From positions 992,001-1,056,000 of the forward strand of contig JAXMDC010000002.1 in NCBI GenBank assembly GCA_046349035.1: a DNA stretch of 64,000 nt, given 5' to 3'. Each line of letters starts with the position of its first letter. The first letter of the stretch is position 1. Origin of the DNA: JAXMDC01 sp046349035 (lineage in GTDB: Bacteria; Pseudomonadota; Alphaproteobacteria; Rhizobiales; Kaistiaceae). A model generated the notes under the pieces. That model saw nothing but the letters and a program-made list of their open reading frames with translations. It ran no database searches and was not told where the DNA came from. The position numbers were made by a program, and so were the translations under genes. Of the stretch, positions 25,831 to 33,230 are shown in pieces.

Positions 25831-25859
25831 GTCAGCACGAACAATCGGGGGAACAACAC

Positions 25860-26261
25860 ATGAGCCAACTGGCAGCTAAGCGGGCCCCAAGCCCGTCATC
25901 CAACCGTCGCACCTGGCTGGAGGGGATCGGGGCGATCATCGACTCGATGGACGCCAAGGCATTTGCCGCCCTCATTACCGAAAACGGAACCTTCCGTTTC
26001 GGCAACATGGCTCCCATCGTCGGGCGACCGGCGATCGAGAAGGCGGTCGCCGCTTTCTGGTCGACCATTGCCGGCTCCAAGCATCGGGTGATCAACTTCT
26101 GGGAAGGGCCCGGCACGGTCGTTTGGGAGGGGGCAGTTCTCTATACGCGGAAGGACGGACGCCAAGTCCCGGTGAACTTCGCCAACGTCTTCTATATGGA
26201 CGGCGACTTGATCCGCGACTATCTCATCCACATCGACAATACGCCGCTCTACGCACCGTGA
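25860..26261 (+). CDS. NTF2-fold (SnoaL-like) protein of unknown role
   Basis: This 133-residue soluble protein has the cone-shaped alpha+beta arrangement of the NTF2/SnoaL superfamily: an N-terminal helix (WLEGIGAIIDSMDAKAFAALI), then NGTFRFGNMAPIVGRPAIEKAV, and final strands WEGAVLYTRKDGRQVPVNFANVFYMDGDLIRDYLIHIDNTP in short. Such folds act as small-molecule isomerases, hydrolases or binding proteins. No signal peptide is seen, so it is probably cytoplasmic. A CGGGGG element near 25846-25851 may serve as ribosome site for ATG 25860. It follows hemN by 29 bases and precedes the NapC-like operon, making a quinone- or tetrapyrrole-related substrate a guess only. Confidence 0.7.
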   Translation: MSQLAAKRAPSPSSNRRTWLEGIGAIIDSMDAKAFAALITENGTFRFGNMAPIVGRPAIEKAVAAFWSTIAGSKHRVINFWEGPGTVVWEGAVLYTRKDGRQVPVNFANVFYMDGDLIRDYLIHIDNTPLYAP

Positions 26262-26282
26262 CGGTCACCGCTCGCGGACCAA

Positions 26283-26296
26283 TTGACCTGCCTCAA
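26283..26296 (+). promoter_or_regulatory. FNR/FixK-like box upstream of NapC-like gene
   Basis: TTGAC-CTGC-CTCAA keeps the TTGA-N6-TCAA core. Its centre is about 67 bases before the ATG at 26357, so a class II position would give a transcript start near 26331, after the -10-like TTATCC at 26321. This suggests separate low-oxygen control of the tetraheme/prenyltransferase/pentaheme unit. Confidence 0.6.
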
Positions 26297-26356
26297 GGCC
26301 CGCACGTCCGCCGTCCGCTCTTATCCGTTGGCTCAACTCGGGGGTAGATTTATCTA

Positions 26357-26932
26357 ATGGCGAGTCGCCGCTTCTGGGCTGTGGCCATCGCACTGGTCGG
26401 CGCTGGCGCGGTTGGCGCCGGTCTTGCAATTGCGAGTGTCGAGGTGAATCGCATGACCTCGACCGATAGTTTCTGCTCGACATCCTGCCACTCGATGACG
26501 TTCCTCGCCGAGGACCCCGCCTTCAAGCGTTCCGCCCACCGTTCCGGTGAGCGCGGTGTCGTCGCATCCTGCGCCGACTGCCACATCCCCCGCACTAATT
26601 GGTTCGTCGAGACCTATGTCCACGTGACCAAGGGCATCAAGGATATCTGGGTCGAATCGACCGGCGGCCCCATCGACGCCGATACGTGGAAGGCAAAGCG
26701 CGCCGACCTCGCCCACGCCGTGCGCAACGAAATGCGCGAGGCTGACAGCGTCACCTGCCGCAGTTGTCACGACGCCGAGAAGGTTCAGCCGCCGGGCACC
26801 GCTGGAAAGGCCGCGCACGCTTTGATGCGCACCGGCGCCAAGACCTGCATCGATTGCCACTTCAACCTCGTGCACGAGCCGGTTCCGCCAAAGCCGGACT
26901 TCTTGCGCGGTTCCTGGACGGCAGCGAAATGA
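26357..26932 (+). CDS. NapC/NirT-like tetraheme cytochrome c
   Basis: This 191-residue protein has an N-terminal membrane anchor (about 5-29) and four heme c sites, the architecture of NapC/NrfH quinol dehydrogenases that take electrons from the membrane quinol pool. Heme motifs: residues 40-45 CSTSCH, 72-76 CADCH, 134-138 CRSCH, 164-168 CIDCH. The first has three residues between the cysteines (Cys-x3-Cys-His) yet keeps the downstream His-x-Met (CHSM) typical of the first heme in this family. No nap, nrf, dor or nir terminal reductase is adjacent; the partner appears to be the pentaheme cytochrome two genes downstream. Its TGA overlaps the prenyltransferase ATG. Confidence 0.85.
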   Translation: MASRRFWAVAIALVGAGAVGAGLAIASVEVNRMTSTDSFCSTSCHSMTFLAEDPAFKRSAHRSGERGVVASCADCHIPRTNWFVETYVHVTKGIKDIWVESTGGPIDADTWKAKRADLAHAVRNEMREADSVTCRSCHDAEKVQPPGTAGKAAHALMRTGAKTCIDCHFNLVHEPVPPKPDFLRGSWTAAK

Positions 26933-27918
26933 CCGAGCCCTCGCAGAGCGTAACGTCCTCCGCGCTGGGTGGCGCCCACCCGTTCTTCGCGTCTCTCAAC
27001 GGTGACGGAGCGGTCGCGACTGCCCGCCGCCTTTTCCTTGCTACGCGGCCGAAATTCCTGACGGCGTCCATTCTGCCGTTGCTTCTCGGCACCGCAATCG
27101 GCGCCCGCGTCGCCGGCGCCTTCGATTGGGTCGTCTTGCTCTTCGCGCTTGGCGCGGTTGCATTCGTCCATTGCGGCGCCAACATCCTCAACGACGTCTT
27201 CGACGACATGAGCGGCGCCGACGTGCCCCAACATGGCATCTTCCCTTACACCGGCGGCTCGCGCTTCATCCAGAACGCTGTCATGACCCGCCGGCAGATG
27301 GCCGCATGGGGCGTTGGCACGCTCATGATCGGCGCCTTGTTCGGCACCGCTGTCATCGCGCTCAAGGGGCCGGTCGCGCTGGTCCTCGGCATCGCCGGTA
27401 TCGCTTTGGGCACGCTCTACACCATGCCCCCGGTACAGCTCGGCTATCGCGGTCTTGGCGAACTCTCCGTCGGACTTGCGTTCGGGCCGTTGCCGGTGCT
27501 TGGCGCGGCGTGGCTTCAGTCGGGCACTTGGCCGCCTGCGGCGGCACTGTCATCCGCCGCGGTCGGCTGCTGGGTGGCGGCGATCCTGCTGATCAACGAG
27601 GTGCCGGACCTTGTCGGCGATACGTCCGCAGGAAAGCGGACACTAGTCGTGCGTTTCGGCCGGCTCGCCACGCAGCGCATCTATCAGGGCCTGATGACGG
27701 GTGCTGCTGGCAGCAGCCTTGCGCTTGCCTTCGTCGGCTTGCCGCTTTGGATTGCAGTCGTTCCAGTCGCCGCTTCAGCCGCGGGGGCCGGGCTCAGCGG
27801 TCCGATTCACGACGCTACGCTCAGCTCGGATGTCCTGAAGAAGCGTCTTGAGGCAACGCTCGCGATCCACGCGATCGGCACATTGTGGCTGACGCTCGTT
27901 ACATGGGGTTGGTTGTAA
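26929..27918 (+). CDS. UbiA-family prenyltransferase, MenA-like
   Basis: This 329-residue membrane protein belongs to the UbiA superfamily of aromatic prenyltransferases. The first Asp-rich motif is NILNDVFDDMSGAD (about 85-98) and the second is NEVPDLVGDTSAGKRT (about 223-238). The stretch after the first motif, with GGSRFIQNAVMTRRQM, resembles the MenA (1,4-dihydroxy-2-naphthoate prenyltransferase) pattern more than UbiA or heme-O synthase. A MenA role would mean a low-potential menaquinone-like carrier, but no other men genes are here; an unknown aromatic head group is possible. ATG 26929 overlaps the NapC-like stop (ATGA), strongly suggesting that quinone and tetraheme functions are coupled. 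The longer open frame from 26764 is out of context. Confidence 0.82.
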   Translation: MTEPSQSVTSSALGGAHPFFASLNGDGAVATARRLFLATRPKFLTASILPLLLGTAIGARVAGAFDWVVLLFALGAVAFVHCGANILNDVFDDMSGADVPQHGIFPYTGGSRFIQNAVMTRRQMAAWGVGTLMIGALFGTAVIALKGPVALVLGIAGIALGTLYTMPPVQLGYRGLGELSVGLAFGPLPVLGAAWLQSGTWPPAAALSSAAVGCWVAAILLINEVPDLVGDTSAGKRTLVVRFGRLATQRIYQGLMTGAAGSSLALAFVGLPLWIAVVPVAASAAGAGLSGPIHDATLSSDVLKKRLEATLAIHAIGTLWLTLVTWGWL

Positions 27919-27938
27919 TCTCGCTTGGAGCCAGAGGC

Positions 27939-29105
27939 ATGAACAACGCACGCCGGACTGCGAGCCTCGTTGCCGCGTCCTTCCTGTCCGCGGGTCTCGT
28001 GATCGCGACCGGCGCCTTCTTGAGTGGCGCTTTGCATGCACAAGAGCCCCCTCCGGCGGCAGCCAACGAGGGCCCCGCCTCGCTGCCGGTAACCGACATT
28101 CCATTCTACCCCGACTGGTTGACCTCGCCGCACGCCCGTCGCAGCGCTCAGGCGTTCAACAACTGGAACGCTGCCGGCGCCATCCCGGTCGAGTGCGCTC
28201 GCTGCCATTCGACCCCCGGCTTTCTCGACTTCATCGGCGCCGATGGCACCGAGATCGGCAAGACCGACCACCCGGCCCCCACCGGGACGGTCATAACCTG
28301 CGTCGCCTGCCACAACGGAAAGACGATCGCCCTGACGTCGGTCACCTTTCCCTCGGGCCTTCGTGTCGACAAGGTCGATCCCGCTGACGCGCGCTGCATG
28401 ACCTGCCATCAGGGGCGCGAGTCGACGGTCTCGGTCGGCACGGCCACTGCGGGTATTGGCGATGACGAGGTCAGTCCCCGCCTAAGCTTCATCAATATCC
28501 ACTACCGCGCTGCCGGCGCCACGCTGATGGGCACGCTCGCCCGTGGCGCTTACGAGTATGCTGGAAAGAAGTACGATGGGCCGCGCCAGCACGTAGCGCC
28601 GTACAACGCCTGCTCCGGCTGCCACAACGTTCACACCGCCGAAGTGAAGGTTGCCGACTGCCAAGCGTGCCATAAGGAAGTGACCAACAAGGCGTCGATC
28701 CACCTGATCCGCGTCGGCAAGACCGACCGCGACGGCAACGGCGATGTCACGGACGGGGTCGGTCAGGAGATGGACCGCATGGCGGCGACCCTCCTCAACA
28801 CGATCAAGAGCTACGCCAAAACCGTCTCCGGCAAGGCAATCGCCTACAATGCCGACAGCTTCCCTTACTTCTTCAACGACACCAACGGCAACGGAACCGC
28901 CGACAAGGATGAAGCCGTCGCCGCGAACCGCTTCAATGCGTGGACTCCGCGCCTTCTCAGGGCGGCGTTCAACTACCAATTCTTCCTCAAGGATCCCGGC
29001 TCGTTCTCCCACAACCCTAACTACATCAACCAAATCCTCTACGACGCCATCGCTGACCTCGGGGCCAAGGTTCAGGTCGACCTCGGCAAGGCCAAACGCC
29101 CCTAG
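27939..29105 (+). CDS. Periplasmic pentaheme cytochrome c
   Basis: This 388-residue protein has a signal peptide (about 1-35, ending near ALHAQ) and five heme c motifs: CARCH 86-90, CVACH 121-125, CMTCH 153-157, CSGCH 225-229 and CQACH 241-245. Two Asp/Asn/Gly-rich loops, DRDGNGDVTDG (263-273) and NDTNGNGTADKDE (313-325), look like EF-hand or thrombospondin-type calcium sites. The C-terminal AAFNYQFFLKDPGSFSHNP is a segment I associate with polyheme cytochromes of metal- or sulfur-respiring bacteria. It probably accepts electrons from the NapC-like protein and passes them to an unknown acceptor. ATG 27939 has a GGAG-type site upstream and gives the signal peptide. Confidence 0.83.
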   Translation: MNNARRTASLVAASFLSAGLVIATGAFLSGALHAQEPPPAAANEGPASLPVTDIPFYPDWLTSPHARRSAQAFNNWNAAGAIPVECARCHSTPGFLDFIGADGTEIGKTDHPAPTGTVITCVACHNGKTIALTSVTFPSGLRVDKVDPADARCMTCHQGRESTVSVGTATAGIGDDEVSPRLSFINIHYRAAGATLMGTLARGAYEYAGKKYDGPRQHVAPYNACSGCHNVHTAEVKVADCQACHKEVTNKASIHLIRVGKTDRDGNGDVTDGVGQEMDRMAATLLNTIKSYAKTVSGKAIAYNADSFPYFFNDTNGNGTADKDEAVAANRFNAWTPRLLRAAFNYQFFLKDPGSFSHNPNYINQILYDAIADLGAKVQVDLGKAKRP

Positions 29106-29161
29106 CCGGTGGACGAATTGCATACCGTGAACGGCCGCGCCACGTGCGCGGCAGCTCGCGC

Positions 29162-29175
29162 TTGACGCCAGTCAA
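29162..29175 (+). promoter_or_regulatory. FNR/FixK-type box upstream of uspA-like gene
   Basis: TTGAC-GCCA-GTCAA is a perfect inverted repeat of FixK type (TTGAC-N4-GTCAA). The centre is about 58 bases before the start codon at 29227, so activation at -41.5 would place the transcript start near 29210, just ahead of the ribosome site GGAGAAGG. Confidence 0.75.
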
Positions 29176-29226
29176 TACTCCCGGCTCGCCGCTTTGGCAG
29201 ATTGGCCGCGCGCTCGGAGAAGGCCG

Positions 29227-30036
29227 ATGACCTATCGCACCATCCTCGTTCACGTCGATCGCGGTGCGCCCGGCCGGCTACTGACAGCCGTCGATCTCGC
29301 GCGGCAACACGGTGCGGCGCTCATCGGCCTTGCCGCCGAGGCAACCCCGATCCCCCGCTTCGACGCCGACCTCGGCTCCTATCCGACACCGGTGCCCGAT
29401 GCTGCCCTCGCCCAGATACGCGATGACTTCGCGCTCTGCGAAGGCAGCTTCGTCGATGCCTGTCGCCGCGCCGGCATCCAGCACCAATGGCGGTCTGCCC
29501 TCGACCTACCCGGCGATGTCGTATTGGCCATGGCGCGCCGGGCCGACCTCGTGGTCGTCGGCCCCTTCTCCGGCGATGCAGACAATTCCCCTGACCCCGG
29601 CGAATTGCTGATGCGGATCGGCCGGCCGTTGCTGGTTGTCCCAGACGGCTCCACTCCTAGACCGTTTAAGCGGGCGATTGTCGCGTGGAAGGATACTCGC
29701 GAGGCGAGGCGGGCGGCGACCGATGCCCTGCCCCTCCTACGCAACGCCGAGAATGTCAGGCTGATCGCCATCGCAACCACCCCCTCTCTTCAGCCGACTG
29801 AAGACCTACTTGACGTCACAGCGCACCTCGCCGCCCACGGCGTCGCCTCCAAGGCGGAAATGCGCGATCCCGGCGACAGCACACCCGAGCAAGCCTTGGT
29901 GTCGCTGGCCGCAACGGAAGCCGACGTCATTGTCGCCGGCGGCTACGGTCACAGTCGGCTGCGCGAGTGGGTTCTCGGAGGTGTGACGCGCGCGCTGCTG
30001 GATGAAACCGGCGTCGCCGCCCTTCTTAGCCACTGA
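29227..30036 (+). CDS. Tandem-domain universal stress protein
   Basis: This 269-residue protein contains two UspA-like domains: the first starts YRTILVHVDRG and includes ADLVVVGPFSGD; the second starts KRAIVAWKDTREARRAATDALPLL and ends VIVAGGYGHSRLREWVLGGVTRALL. The second copy has the G-x2-G-x9-G(S/T)-like nucleotide-binding end (GGYGHSRLREWVLGGVT), suggesting ATP binding there, while the first is degenerate. Usps of this type help survival under respiratory or energy stress. ATG 29227 is supported by GGAGAAGG upstream. A perfect FixK-type inverted repeat precedes it, placing it with the low-oxygen genes. Confidence 0.9.
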   Translation: MTYRTILVHVDRGAPGRLLTAVDLARQHGAALIGLAAEATPIPRFDADLGSYPTPVPDAALAQIRDDFALCEGSFVDACRRAGIQHQWRSALDLPGDVVLAMARRADLVVVGPFSGDADNSPDPGELLMRIGRPLLVVPDGSTPRPFKRAIVAWKDTREARRAATDALPLLRNAENVRLIAIATTPSLQPTEDLLDVTAHLAAHGVASKAEMRDPGDSTPEQALVSLAATEADVIVAGGYGHSRLREWVLGGVTRALLDETGVAALLSH

Positions 30037-30053
30037 AGAACGCCGCACGCCCT

Positions 30054-30067
30054 TTGACCCCGGTCAA
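30054..30067 (+). promoter_or_regulatory. FNR/FixK-type box upstream of ABC operon
   Basis: TTGAC-CCCG-GTCAA is a perfect inverted repeat like the one before the Usp gene. Its centre is only about 41 bases before the ATG at 30101, with a -10-like TATCTT at 30092-30097. If it acts as a class II activator site, the transcript would start at or next to the start codon. Confidence 0.7.
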
Positions 30068-30100
30068 GGCTGCCGGAGAGGCGTAGGCGACTATCTTGTT

Positions 30101-30859
30101 ATGATCGGCGCGGCCGGGATCGGCGACACCACCCGTGGCGGGGAACCAGCGGCGCTTGCGCCGGTTTTCCAGATTCGCGGCCTTACCAAGACATACCGCA
30201 GCGGCGAGAGCGAGGTTCAAGCGCTGCGCGGCATCGATGCCGACCTCCACCAAGGCGAGATAGTGGTCATGCTCGGTCCCTCGGGCAGCGGCAAGTCCAC
30301 GTTCATCAACATCATCGGCGGACTTGACTCTGCGACGTCGGGATCGGCGCGTTTCCGCGAGCACGAACTCGTCGGCGCTCCTGATCGCGACCTCACCCTC
30401 TATCGCCGCGATCACGTCGGCTTCGTCTTTCAGTTTTACAATCTCATCCCCAGTCTGACGGCGCGAGAGAACGTAGCCCTGGTGACTGAAATCGCCGCTA
30501 ATCCAATCTCGCCCGAAGAGGCCCTTGCCGCCGTCGGCCTCGACCGCCGGATCGACCACTTCCCCGCCGAACTCTCTGGCGGCGAACAGCAGCGCGTCGC
30601 GATTGCCCGCGCAATCGCCAAGCGACCTGAAGTGATGCTCTGCGACGAGCCAACCGGCGCGCTCGACTCCAAGACCGGCGTCCTGGTGCTGGAAGCGCTG
30701 GTCGCCATTAATCGCGAGTTCGGCACGACCACCGCTATCATCACCCACAACGCCTCAATTGCAGGCATTGCCGACCGCGTGTTTCGCTTTTCCGACGGCC
30801 TCATCGCCGCGACCGAAGTCAACGCCGCGCGCGTATCCCCGTCGGCCGTGCACTGGTAG
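30101..30859 (+). CDS. ABC transporter ATPase, MacB/LolD type
   Basis: This 252-residue ATPase powers the adjacent FtsX-type permease. Walker A GPSGSGKST is at about 59-67, the Q-loop lies in VGFVFQFYNLIPSLTARENV, the signature LSGGEQQR is near 158, Walker B LCDEPTGALD near 180 and the switch His in ITHNAS. The subgroup serves MacAB-, Lol- and DevBCA-like exporters. ATG 30101 has no clear ribosome site and the regulatory box is very close, so a leaderless message is possible; no other in-frame start keeps the full fold. The permease GTG follows 4 bases after the stop. Confidence 0.92.
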   Translation: MIGAAGIGDTTRGGEPAALAPVFQIRGLTKTYRSGESEVQALRGIDADLHQGEIVVMLGPSGSGKSTFINIIGGLDSATSGSARFREHELVGAPDRDLTLYRRDHVGFVFQFYNLIPSLTARENVALVTEIAANPISPEEALAAVGLDRRIDHFPAELSGGEQQRVAIARAIAKRPEVMLCDEPTGALDSKTGVLVLEALVAINREFGTTTAIITHNASIAGIADRVFRFSDGLIAATEVNAARVSPSAVHW

Positions 30860-30863
30860 CCGG

Positions 30864-33227
30864 GTGCGGGCGCTCGACATCAAGCTGTGGCGAGACGTCC
30901 GGCGTCTCTGGGCGCAGTCTCTGGCGATAGCTTTGGTGATGGCCTGCGGTGTCGGAACGCTGATCCTGTCGGTCGGCGCCTACCGCGCTCTCTACGACAC
31001 GCGCGCCGCATACTACGAGCGCACCGCCTTTGGCGACGTCTTCGCCTCCGCTGTTCGCACCCCGGCCTCGCTCGCGGCGCGCATTGCCGAAATCCCCGGA
31101 GTTTCGGCGGTCGAGCCGCGCGTCGTCGAACCTGTGGTTCTCGACGTCCCCGGCATGTCCGAGCCGGCCAATGGCGTCGCCATTTCGCTGCCGGAAAATC
31201 GCGAACTCGTCCTGAACCGCCTTTACATCCGCCAAGGCCGGCTGCCCGATCGCGCCGGCGAGGTGGCGGTCAGCGAGGGTTTCGCCAAAGCTCATCGCTT
31301 CCAACCAGGAGATGACTTTGCCGCTTTGTTACACGGACGGCGGACAATTCTGACGATCGTCGGCATCGTTCTCTCACCGGAATATGTCTACGCCATCGGC
31401 CCCGGCGACCCTATGCCGAACAATCGCCGGTTTGGCGTCCTGTGGCTGCCGGAGCAGATCCTCGCACCGCTCTACGACCTCAAGGGCGCATTCAACTCGG
31501 TCTCCGTCACGCTTATGCCGGGAGCCCGCGAGGCCAGCGTCGTTGCGGCCGTCGACGACCTCCTCAAGCCCTATGGCGGCACCGGCGCTTATATCCGCAA
31601 GGACCAGATGTCGAATGCCTTCCTTGAGAGCGAGTTCAAGCAACTACAGGGGATGGCAGCAGTGCTGCCGCCTATCTTTCTCGTGGTGGCGGCCTTTCTG
31701 GTCAACATGACCCTGGCGCGACTCATCACCCTTGAGCGCGAGATCGTCGGGCTTCTCAAAGCGCTCGGTTACTCGCAAGCGGCGGTGGGCCTTCACTACC
31801 TCAAATTCACCCTGCTGATCGCCGTCGGCGGGACCGCCATCGGCTTCGCCATCGGCACTTGGCTCGGGCGAGGCCTGACCGAGCTCTACGCTGAGTTCTA
31901 CACGTTTCCTTTTCTCCTGTTCACGCAGCACCTCGATCTCTACCTGATCTCCGCTGCGACCTGCGTCGCCTCGGCGGCGGTCGGTGCCGCCCGATCCATC
32001 TTTCGCTCTTTCGCCCTCACTCCGGCAGTCGCCATGCAGCCGCCTGCACCGCCGGTCTATCGGCGGCTGCTGGCGAAGGCCTTCGACCTGCTGGGGGTGC
32101 TCTCGCGCCTTACGCTGATGGCGATCCGCCATCTGCTCCGCCAGCCGCTTCGATCCCTTGGCACGACCCTCGGCGTGTCGTTCGGCGCAGCGCTCCTCGT
32201 CGCCGGCATGTGCTTCTCCTTCGACATCCTCGACTACATGATCGACGGCATCTACTTCCGAACCTACCGTCAGGATGCCACCTTATCGCTCGCCGTCGCC
32301 CAGCCGTTGACGCCGGCCTTGGCCGCGGCACGCGCCCTTCCCGGCGTCCTCACCGCCGAGCCCGCTGGCACGCTGCCGGTTCGCATCGCCAACGGCTCCG
32401 CGTCGCGTCGCCTCGTGATCACCGGCTCGCCGGCCGCGCCCGACTTGAGCCGCACCCTCGACCGCGACCTGCGCCCTGTTTCGGTGCCCGAGTCCGGCCT
32501 CGCCATCACCGACTACGTTTCCACGCTCCTCCGCCTTCGCGTCGGCGACCTCGCCGACGTCGACCTCCTTGACGGCAGCGGCCGATCGCTGCGCGTTCCC
32601 GTGGCGGAAATCGTGCAGAGCTTTCTCGGGATGGGCGTCTATATGAGTCTGGACGGCCTTTCCCGCCTGGCCGGCACTGACCGGCGGGCGCGTGAAATCA
32701 ACCTTTCCATCGACTCCGACCGGCTTGAGGACTTCTATGCCGCCGTCAAACGGACTCCGGCGGTTGCCGGCGTCGCCCTCCTCGACGCGTCCCGCCGCTC
32801 CTTCGTTGAGACCGTCAATCGCAACGTTCTCGTTCAATCGTCGGTCTATCTTGCACTCAGCGTGATCATCGCATTCGGCGTGATCTACAACACCGCCCGC
32901 ATACAGCTCTCCGAGCGTGCCCGCGAATTTGCCACGCTGCGCATCCTGGGCTTTCATCGTCGCGAGGTCGCCCGCGTGGCGTTTGTCGAGTTGGGGATTA
33001 TGGTGGTTCTGGCGCAACCGATCGGCTGGGCGGTCGGCGCCCTGGTTTCCTGGGCTGCTGTCGAGGCATTCGCCACCGAGATGTTCCGCTTGCCTCTGGT
33101 TCTTTCGGCACGCAGCTTCGCGGTCGCCAGCTTGGTCGTGTTTGCCGCCGCTGCAATCGCCGCCGTGCTTGTGCGACGGCGCATCGATCGGCTCGACCTC
33201 GTCAAAGTTCTGAAAGCGCGGGACTAG
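30864..33227 (+). CDS. Large FtsX-type ABC permease
   Basis: This 787-residue permease has two FtsX-like halves. An N-terminal helix (about 20-40) precedes a large periplasmic domain, then three membrane segments (about 265-400) with ARLITLEREIVGLLKALGYS; a second membrane entry (about 450) and periplasmic domain lead to the last helices with QLSERAREFATLRILGFHRREVARV. This duplicated layout is seen in exporters acting with an adaptor protein. It presumably moves a lipid, peptide or small hydrophobic compound out of the inner membrane. GTG 30864 follows the ATPase stop by four bases; the longer frame overlaps the ATPase. Confidence 0.88.
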   Translation: MRALDIKLWRDVRRLWAQSLAIALVMACGVGTLILSVGAYRALYDTRAAYYERTAFGDVFASAVRTPASLAARIAEIPGVSAVEPRVVEPVVLDVPGMSEPANGVAISLPENRELVLNRLYIRQGRLPDRAGEVAVSEGFAKAHRFQPGDDFAALLHGRRTILTIVGIVLSPEYVYAIGPGDPMPNNRRFGVLWLPEQILAPLYDLKGAFNSVSVTLMPGAREASVVAAVDDLLKPYGGTGAYIRKDQMSNAFLESEFKQLQGMAAVLPPIFLVVAAFLVNMTLARLITLEREIVGLLKALGYSQAAVGLHYLKFTLLIAVGGTAIGFAIGTWLGRGLTELYAEFYTFPFLLFTQHLDLYLISAATCVASAAVGAARSIFRSFALTPAVAMQPPAPPVYRRLLAKAFDLLGVLSRLTLMAIRHLLRQPLRSLGTTLGVSFGAALLVAGMCFSFDILDYMIDGIYFRTYRQDATLSLAVAQPLTPALAAARALPGVLTAEPAGTLPVRIANGSASRRLVITGSPAAPDLSRTLDRDLRPVSVPESGLAITDYVSTLLRLRVGDLADVDLLDGSGRSLRVPVAEIVQSFLGMGVYMSLDGLSRLAGTDRRAREINLSIDSDRLEDFYAAVKRTPAVAGVALLDASRRSFVETVNRNVLVQSSVYLALSVIIAFGVIYNTARIQLSERAREFATLRILGFHRREVARVAFVELGIMVVLAQPIGWAVGALVSWAAVEAFATEMFRLPLVLSARSFAVASLVVFAAAAIAAVLVRRRIDRLDLVKVLKARD

Positions 33228-33230
33228 CTC

